From JACVRW01 sp963757815 (lineage in GTDB: Bacteria; Actinomycetota; Thermoleophilia; Solirubrobacterales; Thermoleophilaceae): DNA of 64,000 bases. The notes under the pieces were generated by a model. That model was not told the DNA's origin, ran no database searches, and was given only the letters and a program-made list of their open reading frames with translations. The stretch covers positions 349,202 to 413,201 of the forward strand of contig CAVWSN010000035.1 in the NCBI GenBank assembly GCA_963757815.1. Reading direction: 5' to 3'. Below are positions 1 to 8,786 of this stretch, piece by piece. Numbering within the stretch: position 1 is the stretch's first letter; every line of letters starts with the position of its first letter. The translations under genes and the position numbers were made by a program.

Positions 1-314
1 CCACCGCCGACAAGCTGGACGGCGTGCTCGACGCCGGCCTCAAGCAGGTGGGCAAGCGCCGCTTGCGCTGCCTGCACATGAACGACTCGCAGACCCCGCT
101 CGGCTCGAACCGCGACCGCCACGCACCGCCCGGCGACGGCGAGCTCGGCCCGCGCGGCTGCGCCGCATTTCTTTCCGAGCCGCGGTTCGAGAAGCTGCCG
201 GTGCTGTTCGAGGGCCCGGGCGTGGAGGGCAAGGCCGTGGCGAAGGTCGACGTCGACCGGATGAAGCAGCTGCGCCGCAACGGCCTGCGCTCGCGGCGAC
301 GGCGGCGCGCCTGA
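1..314 (+). CDS. nfo: Endonuclease IV (AP endonuclease), C-terminal part
   Basis: Base-excision-repair enzyme that cuts DNA at abasic sites. Only the last ~103 codons are present; the gene begins before base 1 and the frame starts at base 3. Visible family features are RLRCLHMNDSQTPLGSNRDR (zinc-site and DNA-binding region of the TIM barrel), then AAFLSEPRF and a Lys/Arg-rich tail. The GTG at 24 would give a shorter protein but lies inside the conserved barrel, so it is not the start. The end at 314 is a clear TGA. The call rests on the motif string; only the upstream part is missing. Confidence 0.85.
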   Translation, partial: TADKLDGVLDAGLKQVGKRRLRCLHMNDSQTPLGSNRDRHAPPGDGELGPRGCAAFLSEPRFEKLPVLFEGPGVEGKAVAKVDVDRMKQLRRNGLRSRRRRRA

Positions 315-331
315 GGCGCCTCGGAAGCTGT

Positions 332-712
332 TCAGCGGGTTAGGACCGCTGAGGCCCGCCGTCGCCTCCCGCTGATAACGAGGAGTGTCGAGCCGGCGAT
401 GATGCTGAGCAGCGCCAGCATGCCGGCCGCGCCGATGCCGGCGTCGCGCCAGTCGAAACCCGATGACACGCGGACCTCAATCGGGGCGGTAGCTCGAGTG
501 GGCGGCTGCTTGCGTGCTCCGCTGGAGACGCCGGGCGGGTGATAGTTGCTGGGCGGGCGGCGCGCGCCGTCGATCCCGACTGCGGTGCCACGCTGCGCGT
601 CGTCGCGAGCGTGCGGCGAGCGCAGGTCCTGGTGCCCGTCGGCGGCGGTTGCGGTCACGGCGCAACCGGCCAGCAGCACCGCGGTGGTCATGATGCCGAT
701 ACGTCCAAGCAT
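332..712 (-). CDS. Small lipoprotein-like protein with a C-terminal GFDW/membrane-helix tail
   Basis: Protein of 126 residues, not a recognised family. The N-terminus is a signal peptide with a lipobox-like LLAGC, so it is probably exported. The middle is polar and Pro/Arg-rich. The C-terminus has SGFDWRDAGIGAAG, then a hydrophobic helix of about 20 residues and the positive stop-transfer GRRRR. The same order (Ser-Gly-Phe-Asp-Trp, helix, basic end) occurs in the unrelated protein at 43922-44332. It may be anchored at both ends or processed at the C-terminus. It is divergent from the binding-protein gene at 864, with ~150 bp between them. Function unknown. Confidence 0.6.
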   Translation of the reverse strand: MLGRIGIMTTAVLLAGCAVTATAADGHQDLRSPHARDDAQRGTAVGIDGARRPPSNYHPPGVSSGARKQPPTRATAPIEVRVSSGFDWRDAGIGAAGMLALLSIIAGSTLLVISGRRRRASAVLTR

Positions 713-790
713 GTCGCCTCCTTCCGGCCGCCCTGTGCGGCCTGGTTCGCATCAGCGTTCCGAGGGGCGGTAAGGGGGCGGTACGACCAT

Positions 791-810
791 CGGTAACAGC
801 CGGTAACAGC
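791..810. promoter_or_regulatory. Tandem 10-bp direct repeat, candidate operator
   Basis: CGGTAACAGC occurs twice head to tail in the gap between the divergent genes ending their upstream regions at 712 (minus) and 864 (plus). A closely related string lies upstream of the DUF1707 gene at 7355-7370. A 10-bp spacing places both copies on one face of the helix. A regulator-binding site is inferred; no regulator is assigned. Confidence 0.4.
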
Positions 811-863
811 CTCCGCAGCTACCTGCGCGGCACGCCTGGCAATCCCGGCGGCATAGGCGGATA

Positions 864-2837
864 ATGCGAGGCGTGGTCCCGATGGGCCGAGCGGTTGCTC
901 TGCTCGCGCTGGTCGCCATCGTGGCTGGTTGCCCAGGAGAGAGCGAAGAGCCGGTCGAGCCGAAGCAGAGGCAGCAACAGGCCACGCTTGAGTTCGAGCG
1001 GGGCGGCACCGTCCGGGCGGCTATTCCTGATATCGACCTGTACGTCTACCCGGTCGAGCTCCCGGCGTCCTTCGATTACTTTCTCGATCCGCAACGTCTG
1101 AACGACCCGAGCAGCTGGGAGCTTTTTCGCTGCTGCCTCTTGCGGACGCTGCTCTCCTACAACGGCCGCACGACGTCGGAGGGGGGCATCGAGCCCCTTC
1201 CTGACCTCGCGGCCGAGATGCCGGAAGTGTCGCCCGATGGGCTCACCTGGACCTTTCGCCTCAAGAAGGGGATCCGCTATGCGCCTCCGCTCGCCGAAAC
1301 GGAGGTCAAGGCCGCCGACTTCATCCGGGCGCTCGAGCGCACACTCAGACCCTCGCCCAAGTCGGTGGCGGACAGGATCGGGCCCGAGCTCGGGGTCTAC
1401 AGCCACTACTACCTGGACGTGATCGCCGGCGCTCAGGAGTTCGCGAAGGGACGAGCGGACACGATCTCCGGGCTCGAGGCGCCTGATGATCACACCCTGG
1501 TCGTCCACGCTGGCTCGGCCGACCGGCGACCTCGGCTACCGCTTCACCCTTGCGGCGACTGCGCCGATCCCACCTAATCCGGGGAGACCCGGCTGCCCGT
1601 CTCGGCGCGGCCGAGGGCCATGACGACGGCTACGGCCGCGTTCTGGTGTCGACCGGGCCGTACATGCTCGAAGGCTCGGAGAAGCTCGACTTCGCCGCGC
1701 CGCCCGCCGAAGGGCAGCAGGCATCCGGCTACGTGAGGGGCAAGTCCCTGACGCTCGTGCGCAACCCTTCCTGGGAGGCGGCGACCGACGATCTTCGGCC
1801 GGCCTACCCCGACCGGATCGAGCTCCCGATGACCGGGACAGCGGAGGAGGACTCTCGGAAGGTGGATAGAGGCGAGCTCGACCTCGTCTTCGACGCCAAT
1901 GCTCCAGTGGACCAGGTCGCGCGCTACCGAAGAGACCCGGAGCTGAGAAAGCGCACGATCACCGTGCCGTGCGATTGGGTGTTCGCCATCCCGATGAACC
2001 TCGCGATCAGGCCTTTCGACGACATTCACGTCCGCAAGGCGGTGAGCTTGGCGATCAACAAGGCTGGGCTGCGCCGATTGTTGAACGCCCGGCCCTTCTG
2101 GTGGGGCTACGCGTGGGGTGTTCCCACAGGGCACATCTCGATAGACGCCATTACCGGAGAATCTGCTCGTCGGCTACGACCCGTACCGGACGCCGCGCGA
2201 ACAGCGGATCTGTGGCCCGGGCAAGAGCCGAGATGGCCCGCTCGGGCTACGACGAAGACCGCGACGGCGTCTGCGACGACCCGGCCTGCAGAGGCATTCG
2301 CTTCGCCACATGGAGGGAGGTCGCGTTACCCGAGGATGGCCGCCCAGCGTTCGCGACGACCTGGAGCAGATCGGGATCACTCTCGATGTGCACGTGGAGG
2401 ACGATTTCGACGCGTACCGGACGGCAACGGCTCCTGCCAGGCAAACAGCCGCGACCATTGGGGATCTCTGGGGAGGGGAGTATCCAAACGGCTCCAGCTA
2501 CTTCGTCCCCCGGTTCGCCCGTCCTGAGTTGAACGGCTCGAACGTCTCCCTGGTCGGGGCCAGGAAAGCGCAACTCGAGAGGTGGGGTTATTCCGTGCGG
2601 TCGGTCCCGAACGTCAACGCCAGGATCGAGCGCTGCCTGCCCCTGGTCGGCCGAGCGCAGATCGAGTGCTGGGCGCAGGTCGACCAGTACTTGATGGAAA
2701 AGGTCGTTCCCTGGGTCCCGTACGCCCTCCATGCTCACACGTACGTCCTGTCCGATCGGATCGCGCACCTCTCGATCGACCAGTTCACGGCCCAGGCGTC
2801 CCTCGATCAGGTCGCGCTCGCCTCGGCGAGCGATTGA
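864..2837 (+). CDS. ABC-type oligopeptide-binding lipoprotein (SBP_bac_5 family), frameshifted
   Basis: Extracellular solute-binding protein of the oligopeptide/dipeptide class. It starts with a lipoprotein signal (hydrophobic stretch ending IVAGC). Recognisable family blocks are LLRTLLSYNGRT near residue 90, GLTWTFRLKKGIRYAPP near 130, STGPYMLEGSEKL and DDIHVRKAVSLAINK, and the C-terminal part has DLWGGEYPNGSSYFVP. Reading continues only by changing frame near 1510, near 2160 and again around 2300-2330, so the sequence as given cannot encode one chain. The total length (~650 codons) suits the family. No permease or ATPase gene is nearby. It converges on the kinase gene ending near 2858, so the two may be functionally linked. 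Broken gene or assembly errors; errors are favoured. Confidence 0.75.
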
Positions 2838-2857
2838 GTCCTTCCGGAAGCGAGGGC

Positions 2858-4700
2858 TCAGCCGCGAGGGTACGGTCACCCAAACGGTCGCTCGGTCGAC
2901 CGTGACGTCCTCCACGGAATCGCCGATCTCGATCGTCTCGACGAGCGCGCTCGTCGATGGATCGATCCGGGATACCGTGCCATCAAGGCGATTCGCGACC
3001 CAGACACCTCCCGCGCCCACCGCGATCCCCATCGGATCGTCGCCAACTGCGATTGCGCGCGACGCCGTACCGGTCTCGATGTCGATCTTCGTGACCGAGT
3101 CACTCGGACTGTTCGAGACCCATACAGCTCCCTCTCCGACCGCGACCTGTGTGGCGGCAGATCGGAGAGCAATCCTGGTCACCGCTCCGCTCGCCGGATC
3201 GACCCTCACGACCGCGTGGCCGCTCGCGACCCACACCGCCCCGGCTCCCACAGCCACGCCTTCCGGACTGCCGCCGATCTCGAAGGTCTTGACGACTTCG
3301 TTGGTTGCCGGCGTCGATCCGGCTAACCGTGCCGTCGAGACCGTTGACAACCCAGACCGCGCCCGCCTCCAACCGCGACGTCAGTCACGCCGTTGGCGAG
3401 CGGAATGTTCGCGATGATCTCGTTCTGCCCCGGATCGACCCGTGACAAGGTGCCGTCGAACTCGTGCGCAACCCAGACGGCGTCCCGCTCCTACCGCGAC
3501 GCCCGTCGCGGCGCCCTCGGTCGAGATCGTCCTCAGTTCCTCGCCGCTGGCAGGATCGAGTCTGGAGAGCGTCCGGTCGTCGAAGTTCGTGACCCATACA
3601 CCGGTCGCACCGGCGTCGATCAGCGTGGGCCCGCTCCCAACCTGAGTCGCCCCCGAGATGCGATTGGCTCCAGCATCGATCCTCGCCACGGAATTGGCCG
3701 GAATACGAAGCTCCGTGGGAGAGCTCTCTCCTCCGACAATCAGGATCAGCCCCGCCGCCAGGGCCGCACCCCCGACAAGGAGGACGATGGCCAGGGTCGT
3801 GGATCGGCGCGCCAGCCACCCGGGTGGTCCGACTGGGGACCGCGGCAGCAGGCTCGGGAGCCGACGCTCGCGTGGGAGGACGGTCGAGGCTCCCTGCGTG
3901 GGCTCGCGCGCCGCCTGGATCAGCTCGATGCAGGTCCCGTAACGCTCATCGGGGTCCTTCGCGAGCGCCTTGCCCATCACCGGGTCAAAGGCGGGCAGGC
4001 TGGGAAGCGGCGGCGGCTCCTCCTGCATGTGCGCCCAGAGCGTGCGGCCCTCGGTCTCGCGCCGGAACGGCGGCTTGCCGGCGAGGCACTCGTAGAGGAC
4101 ACACCCAAGCGCGTAGCAGTCCGTCCGCCCATCGACCGCGTCTCCACGGATCTGTTCAGGCGCCAGATAGTCGAGCGTCCCAACGGCCGTCCCTGTGTCT
4201 GTCGAGCTGCCGCCGACCTGCTTGGTGACCCCGAAGTCGGTCAGGTAGGCGTGCCCGTCCTCGTCCAGCAGCATGTTGGCGGGCTTGACGTCGCGGTGCA
4301 CCAAGCCGCGCCGGTGGGCCGCGTCCAGAGCTCCGGCGATCTGCTCGAGGATGGGAAGCGCGCGCTGCGGCGTGAGACTCCCCTCCCGCTCGAGCGTGGT
4401 CCTGAGATCGCTCCCGGAGACGTAGCGCATCGCCAGGTAGAGCTGCCCCTCGCGCTCGCCCGCCTCATAGATCGGCACGACATTCGGGTGATCCAGTGCG
4501 GCGGCGAGCCGCGGCTCCCTCAGAAAGCGGGCCCGGAAGCGCGCGTCCCGCGCCAGCTCCGGCGTGATCAACTTCAGCGCGACCGGACGCTCTAGCGACA
4601 AGTCAGTCGCCCGATACACCACTCCCATCCCGCCGCGCCCGACCAGCGCCTCTATCCGATAGCCCGCGAAGGTCCCGCCCGGCGCGAGTGCCCCGATCAT
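2858..4700 (-). CDS. Membrane Ser/Thr protein kinase with extracellular beta-propeller (copy 1), frameshifted
   Basis: PknB-type kinase. The glycine loop is GRGGMGVVYRA, the catalytic loop HRDVKPANMLL, the DFG motif DFGVTK and the activation segment GTLDYLAPEQI. A single membrane helix (TLAIVLLVGGAALAAGLILI) follows near residue 310, then repeated blades of the form VAVGAGAVWVA/RIDPxSG, a 'Vgb/YVTN-like' propeller predicted outside the cell. The start is the ATG at 4700, which overlaps the SARP stop in ATGA. The mirror position is used by kinase copy 2, so an upstream start at 4712 is less likely. Frames change near 3475 and 3340, and probably near 2862; the end at 2858 is therefore approximate. 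It is transcribed with the SARP regulator. Confidence 0.8.
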
Positions 4701-6286
4701 GCCTGGTCCCACGTAAGCGACCAGCTGAAGCGAGTGCGGGTCTCCACCGGAGCCAGCCCGCCCGGCCGTGGCCCTTTTCGAGCGAAGACCGTTGGCGCCG
4801 GAGGAGCGTTCGCGAGTTCCGCACGAACGGGGCCGAGCCCCTCCTGCCGCCAGCGCTCCGACAATCCAACCACGAGCAGGCCGGCTCCCTCGGCGAGGGC
4901 CAAGATTCCCCGTCGGCCGGGGCTCGCGAGCAGAGGCTCGGCCACCACTCCAGCCGTGCGTTGGACCACCAACGACGCGTCGGCGAGGAGCCTGCTCGCA
5001 TCGCGGACGTCCTCCCCTTGGTCGGAAGCTGCGCCGATCAACTGAAGCGGAGAACCTGTCGCTCGGGCTACCCAGGCGCCGAGCTCGAGCGCGGCCCAGT
5101 CGTGATTGGCCGCGCCGAACGGCACCACGATCGATCCGCCGCGCAGCGAACCGCCGGACTCGACGAGGAGCGCGACGTCACACGGGGCGTGGTCGAGCAC
5201 GACCTCGACCTCGCCGACGAGCGGCGGCACAGCCGCATCCATGAGCAGCAGGTCGATGCTTTCCTGCGAGGCAAGCCGAATGATGTCCTCGCCAGGCGTC
5301 GGGGAGGAGAAGGCCGCAGTTCTCGTCGCCAGCCCCTCGGCCAGCAGCTGCTGGCGACGATCGCCGAGGACGGCGGTGGTGGCCCGGAGTTCGGCGGGCC
5401 GCACGACGGCAGCGACGATCAGCTCCCGTGGCGGCTGCGACGATGCAAGTGGTCGTGCGAGCTCGAGCAGGTCATCGAGCCGGTCCAAATCCCGGGTCAT
5501 GATCAGCAAAGCGCGCTCGGGTGATGCCAATGGCCGCGCGTGCTCCGGCTGTTGGGTCGGCTCGAGCGCCGGGTCCTGCCGCAGAATCGCCTGCTCCAAC
5601 CGTTTCAGCTCGTCGCTCGGCTCCAGGCCGAACTCCTCAGCCAGCTCGCGCTGCGCCGTCCGGTAGACGTCGAGCGCCTCGGCCTGGCGGGCCGAGCGAT
5701 AGAGAGCGAGCATCAGCTGGTATCGAAAGCGCTCCCGCAGCGGGTGACGTACCACGAGCGCCTCGAGCTCACCGACGAGTTGGGCGTGGCGTCCGGTGTC
5801 GAGATCGGCGTCGATCCGTTGCCCAAGGACCGACACGCGCAGTTCCTCGAGGCGAGCGATTTCCGGCTGTGCAAATGATTCATACGCCAGGTCCGCGAGA
5901 GCCGGCCCACGCCAGAGCGCGAGTGCCTCGCGCAGCTTCGCGGCTGCAGTTTCGGGCGCTGACCGGCTCGCCTCGGCGACCAGCTGCTCGAAGCGGCCGA
6001 GGTCGTATTCCGAGCGATCGAGCTGAAGGACATAGCCGGGAGCCTGAGTGATGAGTTTCCCGGGGCCGATCGCCCTCCGGATCCGGGATACGTTCACCTG
6101 CAGGGCCTTGGACGCGGTATCTGGCGCCGAAGCGCCCCATAGCTCGTCGATCAGACGATCGGTCGAGACAACCTCGTTGACGTGCAGCAGCAGAATGGCC
6201 AGGACTGAGCGCTGCCTAACCCCTCCCAGGGCCATCTTGCGGTCGCGCTCGGCAACTTCCAGTGGGCCGAGAAGCCGGAAGTCCAT
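4697..6286 (-). CDS. SARP/BTAD-family transcriptional regulator with a universal-stress-like C-terminal half
   Basis: Protein of 529 residues. Residues 1-95 form the winged-helix DNA-binding domain (MDFRLLGPLEV at the start, DRLIDELWG, LQVNVSRIRRAIG). Residues ~100-245 form the bacterial transcriptional activation domain (YRSARQAEALDVYRTAQREL and FGLEPSDELKRLEQAIL). The remainder (~260-510) resembles tandem UspA-like alpha/beta folds (DHAPCDVALLVESGG, GSIVVPFGAANHDWAALELG). That part is inferred from pattern, not proven. Its stop overlaps the kinase start by 4 bp, so the kinase is translationally coupled and may phosphorylate this regulator. A truncated paralogue sits at 13765-13842. No frame break. 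Confidence 0.85.
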   Translation of the reverse strand: MDFRLLGPLEVAERDRKMALGGVRQRSVLAILLLHVNEVVSTDRLIDELWGASAPDTASKALQVNVSRIRRAIGPGKLITQAPGYVLQLDRSEYDLGRFEQLVAEASRSAPETAAAKLREALALWRGPALADLAYESFAQPEIARLEELRVSVLGQRIDADLDTGRHAQLVGELEALVVRHPLRERFRYQLMLALYRSARQAEALDVYRTAQRELAEEFGLEPSDELKRLEQAILRQDPALEPTQQPEHARPLASPERALLIMTRDLDRLDDLLELARPLASSQPPRELIVAAVVRPAELRATTAVLGDRRQQLLAEGLATRTAAFSSPTPGEDIIRLASQESIDLLLMDAAVPPLVGEVEVVLDHAPCDVALLVESGGSLRGGSIVVPFGAANHDWAALELGAWVARATGSPLQLIGAASDQGEDVRDASRLLADASLVVQRTAGVVAEPLLASPGRRGILALAEGAGLLVVGLSERWRQEGLGPVRAELANAPPAPTVFARKGPRPGGLAPVETRTRFSWSLTWDQA

Positions 6287-6379
6287 TTGCGTCCAACTGC
6301 CGGGTCAATCCGACCGTACCATGCCCCAGATGGGCCACGCGGCCCTAAGGGGGTGCGGAGCGGCTTCAGGTGCTCACGT

Positions 6380-6410
6380 ACGGAAGCCCGCTGCGAGAGC
6401 GGGCTTCCGT
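6380..6410 (-). terminator. Strong hairpin downstream of the 6455-7207 gene
   Basis: A perfect 13-bp stem (ACGGAAGCCCGCT and its complement) with a 5-base loop GCGAG. It lies between the stop of the secreted-protein gene at 6455 and the SARP start at 6286. No long U-tract follows on either strand, so it may be a Rho-assisted terminator or RNA-stabilising element. Confidence 0.5.
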
Positions 6411-6454
6411 TGCTTCGTCCGTGTTCGTGCCACACGGATGGACTGCGTCTTCCC

Positions 6455-7207
6455 TTAGGGAACGAGTCGTATTGTCCGCTCGCTCGAAGCCGCGTTTCCG
6501 AAGCGGTCGGTGGCGGTCGCCTTGATCTTCGCGGTGAGCCGTCCCTGTGTGCCGAGCTCCGTGATTACCTTGTAAGCGCGAAGCGGAATTGCCACCGTTA
6601 CGGTCGCCGTTCCCTGGAGATCTCCGGCCCCGCCGCTGAACAGCCGGTAGCGCTTCGTCGAACCCCGAGCCTTGAGGGACACGACGCCCTGGACCGCAAC
6701 GTCACAGGGCTCGCCCGGGCAAGATACCTCGACCGCGATCGCCTTCGTCCTCGACTGGCTTCCGGGCGTGTTCAGCACCAGCGCCGGCGGGTCCGCGTCG
6801 CCGACTGCGGTCCAAGAGACGAGCCCGCGAGGGCACGTGCTCGGCTGGCCGCGGGTGCGCCCGGCGAAATGCCCCAGATCGAAGGTCCCCTGCGCCGTGT
6901 TGGGGGCAGCGAAGGAGCCTGCGAGTGACAGGGTCGCAGATCGCAACGCGCTAAATCGGTCGCTCTCGATCGGAATCGGGCGAGTAAAGCGTCCCGGAGC
7001 GAACCAGGCACACGCTTCGCCCTGCGACCCGATCACCTGGAACCGCTCCAACCACCTCCCATCGTCAGACACCTTCAGCTTGACCGTGCCGCCCTCGTAG
7101 CCCCCGAGGTAGTTGCCGCCGGCCAAAGGCTGTGCCTCGGCGGAAGCGGCCCCAGCCAGGGTCGCACCGGCGGCCAAGAGTCCCGCGATGGCTATCCGGC
7201 GCATCAC
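6455..7207 (-). CDS. Secreted protein of unknown function
   Basis: Protein of 250 residues with a signal peptide (MRRIAIAGLLAAGATLAGAA followed by SAEAQP, a good signal-peptidase I site). The mature part starts with a domain containing GTVKLKVSDDGRWLERFQV and two Cys pairs, as in extracellular disulfide-bonded proteins (ACAW, TCPRG, VSCPGEPCD). The last ~90 residues look like a beta-sandwich stalk (TVTVAIPLRAYKVI, LTAKIKATATDRFGNA), a pattern common in Thermoleophilia surface proteins. No enzyme motif is seen. A divergent promoter region of ~190 bp separates it from the DUF1707 gene. Confidence 0.6.
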   Translation of the reverse strand: MMRRIAIAGLLAAGATLAGAASAEAQPLAGGNYLGGYEGGTVKLKVSDDGRWLERFQVIGSQGEACAWFAPGRFTRPIPIESDRFSALRSATLSLAGSFAAPNTAQGTFDLGHFAGRTRGQPSTCPRGLVSWTAVGDADPPALVLNTPGSQSRTKAIAVEVSCPGEPCDVAVQGVVSLKARGSTKRYRLFSGGAGDLQGTATVTVAIPLRAYKVITELGTQGRLTAKIKATATDRFGNAASSERTIRLVP

Positions 7208-7354
7208 CGCTCACCTCCCACGCAAACGTCCAGCGCGGCGCGGGTGACGATGTGATCGGGTCGAAGCATTCCTGCCTCCTTTTCGACCGGCCGCCGAACG
7301 CAGCCGGATTGGTGGTCAGGGTCACGCGCGACGCTTGCGACTCGCGGCGGGCTT

Positions 7355-7370
7355 CGGTAACAGCCGGTTA
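7355..7370. promoter_or_regulatory. CGGTAACAGCCGGTTA element upstream of the DUF1707 gene
   Basis: Shares the 14-mer CGGTAACAGCCGGT with the site at 791-810. Here the second half reads GGTTAC, so the site is an inverted repeat GTAAC-N5-GTTAC rather than a direct repeat. It lies about 25-40 bp before the start codon at 7396, a normal place for an operator. Confidence 0.4.
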
Positions 7371-7395
7371 CGGGCGCTGGCTAGCATGTCCCGGC

Positions 7396-7842
7396 GTGGC
7401 GACCTTCCTCGTCTCCGATCACGAGCGCGAATACACCGTGGGACTGCTGCGCGGGCACATGCTCAGCGGCCGCTTGACCGCCGAGGAGTTCGAGGAACGG
7501 GTCGGCGAGGCCTGGCGCGCCCGCTCCGCCCAGGACCTCTGGCAGGCGCTGCGGTTCCTCCCGGTGGAGGGACCTGTGGTCCGCGAAGAGCGCGGTGGCG
7601 GCACGGCCGCCGCGGCACTCGTCATCGGCCTGATGTCGCTGTGCCTCATGGTGTTCACGCTCGGCCTCGCCTTTCCGCTCGTGCTGCCGCTCGGGATCAC
7701 GGCCTGGGCACTCGGGCGCGACGCTCGCCGCTCGGGCCCGCGGCGCGTCCGCGGGGTGGCCCGCGCCGGCGAGGTCACGGGAATCGTCGCCGGCGTGTGG
7801 GCCGCGCTGATGCTCGCGGGCTGCACCGCTCTGATCGTCTGA
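7396..7842 (+). CDS. DUF1707/SHOCT-like membrane protein
   Basis: Protein of ~148 residues. The N-terminus (VSDHEREYTVGLLRGHMLSG, RLTAEEFEERVGEAWRARS) is the DUF1707 domain, a short helical motif found in many actinobacterial membrane proteins. Two hydrophobic segments follow (ALVIGLMSLCLMVFTLGLAF and GEVTGIVAGVWAALMLAGC), separated by a basic Arg-rich loop. The GTG at 7396 is chosen because the domain begins immediately after it; in-frame sequence upstream has no homology. It is the first plus-strand gene before the ArsR unit. Function unknown; probably an inner-membrane protein. Confidence 0.7.
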   Translation: MATFLVSDHEREYTVGLLRGHMLSGRLTAEEFEERVGEAWRARSAQDLWQALRFLPVEGPVVREERGGGTAAAALVIGLMSLCLMVFTLGLAFPLVLPLGITAWALGRDARRSGPRRVRGVARAGEVTGIVAGVWAALMLAGCTALIV

Positions 7843-7901
7843 GCCGTCAGCTTCCGCCTCCCCCTCCGCGTGCCCGTTCCCATGCGCCGTTTCGCGTTCG
7901 T

Positions 7902-7929
7902 TTGACATATTCCCATATGGGTATATGAT
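7902..7929 (+). promoter_or_regulatory. ArsR promoter with palindromic operator in the spacer
   Basis: -35 TTGACA (7902-7907) and -10 TATGAT (7924-7929) are 16 bp apart, both near consensus. The spacer is filled by a 20-bp palindrome, ATATTCCCATATGGGTATAT (7907-7926), with only one mismatched pair. The start codon at 7939 lies about where transcription should begin, so the message is probably leaderless. A dimeric repressor here would block polymerase; autoregulation by the ArsR protein is inferred. Confidence 0.75.
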
Positions 7930-7938
7930 TCCTCGCCC

Positions 7939-8328
7939 ATGGCACGAGCAGCGACCACCGCAGACGCGTTCAACGCGGTGGCCGAGCCCCGGCGGCGCCA
8001 GATCCTGGATGCGCTTGCCGGCGGCGAGCGCCCGGTGAACGACCTGGTGCGCTCGCTGGGGCTGGCTCAGCCGCAGGTGTCAAAGCACCTCCGGGTGCTA
8101 CGAGAAGTGGGAGCGGTCGACGTGCGCGACGAAGGACGGCAGCGGCTGTACCGGCTGAACGGCCGGGCGCTCAAGCCCATCCATGACTGGGTCAAGGACT
8201 ACGAGCGCACGTGGACGGAGCGGTTCGACCAGCTCGACGTCGTGCTGGACGACCTCAAGCAGACGGAGAAAGGAGATGGTGGCAATGATGCCTACCGGGA
8301 CAGCGATGGTGACGCTCCCGACGGATGA
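7939..8328 (+). CDS. ArsR-family winged-helix repressor
   Basis: Protein of 129 residues with the ArsR/SmtB fold: FNAVAEPRRRQILDAL, the turn region VNDLVRSLGLAQPQVSKHLR (recognition helix) and the wing DEGRQRLYRLN. There are no Cys metal-binding motifs, so it belongs to the non-metal group that usually sits beside SRPBCC/AHSA1 proteins, as here. Its end overlaps the start of the SRPBCC gene, which makes a two-gene operon. The palindrome in the promoter (7907-7926) is the likely operator. A second ArsR/SRPBCC pair lies at 42820-43814. Confidence 0.88.
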   Translation: MARAATTADAFNAVAEPRRRQILDALAGGERPVNDLVRSLGLAQPQVSKHLRVLREVGAVDVRDEGRQRLYRLNGRALKPIHDWVKDYERTWTERFDQLDVVLDDLKQTEKGDGGNDAYRDSDGDAPDG

Positions 8329-8782
8329 GCAGATCCTCATCACGCGGGAGTTCGACGCGCCCAAGCATCTCGTGTACGAGGCCTATACGACGCCCGACCT
8401 CGTCAGGCGCTGGTGGGCCGGCAAGCGCGGCGAGGTCACGAGCTGTGAGATCGACCTGCGGGTCGGTGGCAAGTGGCGGTACGTGATGGTCACGAACGAG
8501 GGCTTCGAGGTGGGCTTCCACGGCGAGTTCCGCGAGATCGTCCCCAACGAGCGGATCGTGTCGACCGAGATGTACGAGGGGCCGGAGGCGGAAGGGATGT
8601 CCGAGGCGGACGCGCCCGTGAACACCGTCACCTTCACCGAGGCGGACGGCCGCACGACCCTCACGCTCCTGACAGACACCGGGAGCAAGGAGGTCCGCGA
8701 CGCGATCATCGAGTCCGGGATGGAGGGCGGCATGCAGGAGGGTATGGACCTCCTCGAGGAGGTCGCGATCTCGCTTCGCTGA
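8285..8782 (+). CDS. SRPBCC (AHSA1/START-like) domain protein
   Basis: Protein of ~165 residues with the activator-of-Hsp90/polyketide-cyclase fold: ITREFDAPKHLVYEAYTTPD, LVRRWWAGKRGEVTSCEIDL, GKWRYVM, GEFREIVPNERIV and the C-terminal helix GGMQEGMDLLEEV. Such proteins bind hydrophobic ligands in a cavity; the ligand here is unknown. The ATG at 8285 is preferred because AAAGGAGA sits about 9 bases upstream; an ATG at 8276 directly abuts that ribosome site. It overlaps the ArsR gene and is probably controlled by it. Confidence 0.85.
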   Translation: MMPTGTAMVTLPTDEQILITREFDAPKHLVYEAYTTPDLVRRWWAGKRGEVTSCEIDLRVGGKWRYVMVTNEGFEVGFHGEFREIVPNERIVSTEMYEGPEAEGMSEADAPVNTVTFTEADGRTTLTLLTDTGSKEVRDAIIESGMEGGMQEGMDLLEEVAISLR

Positions 8783-8786
8783 GCGG

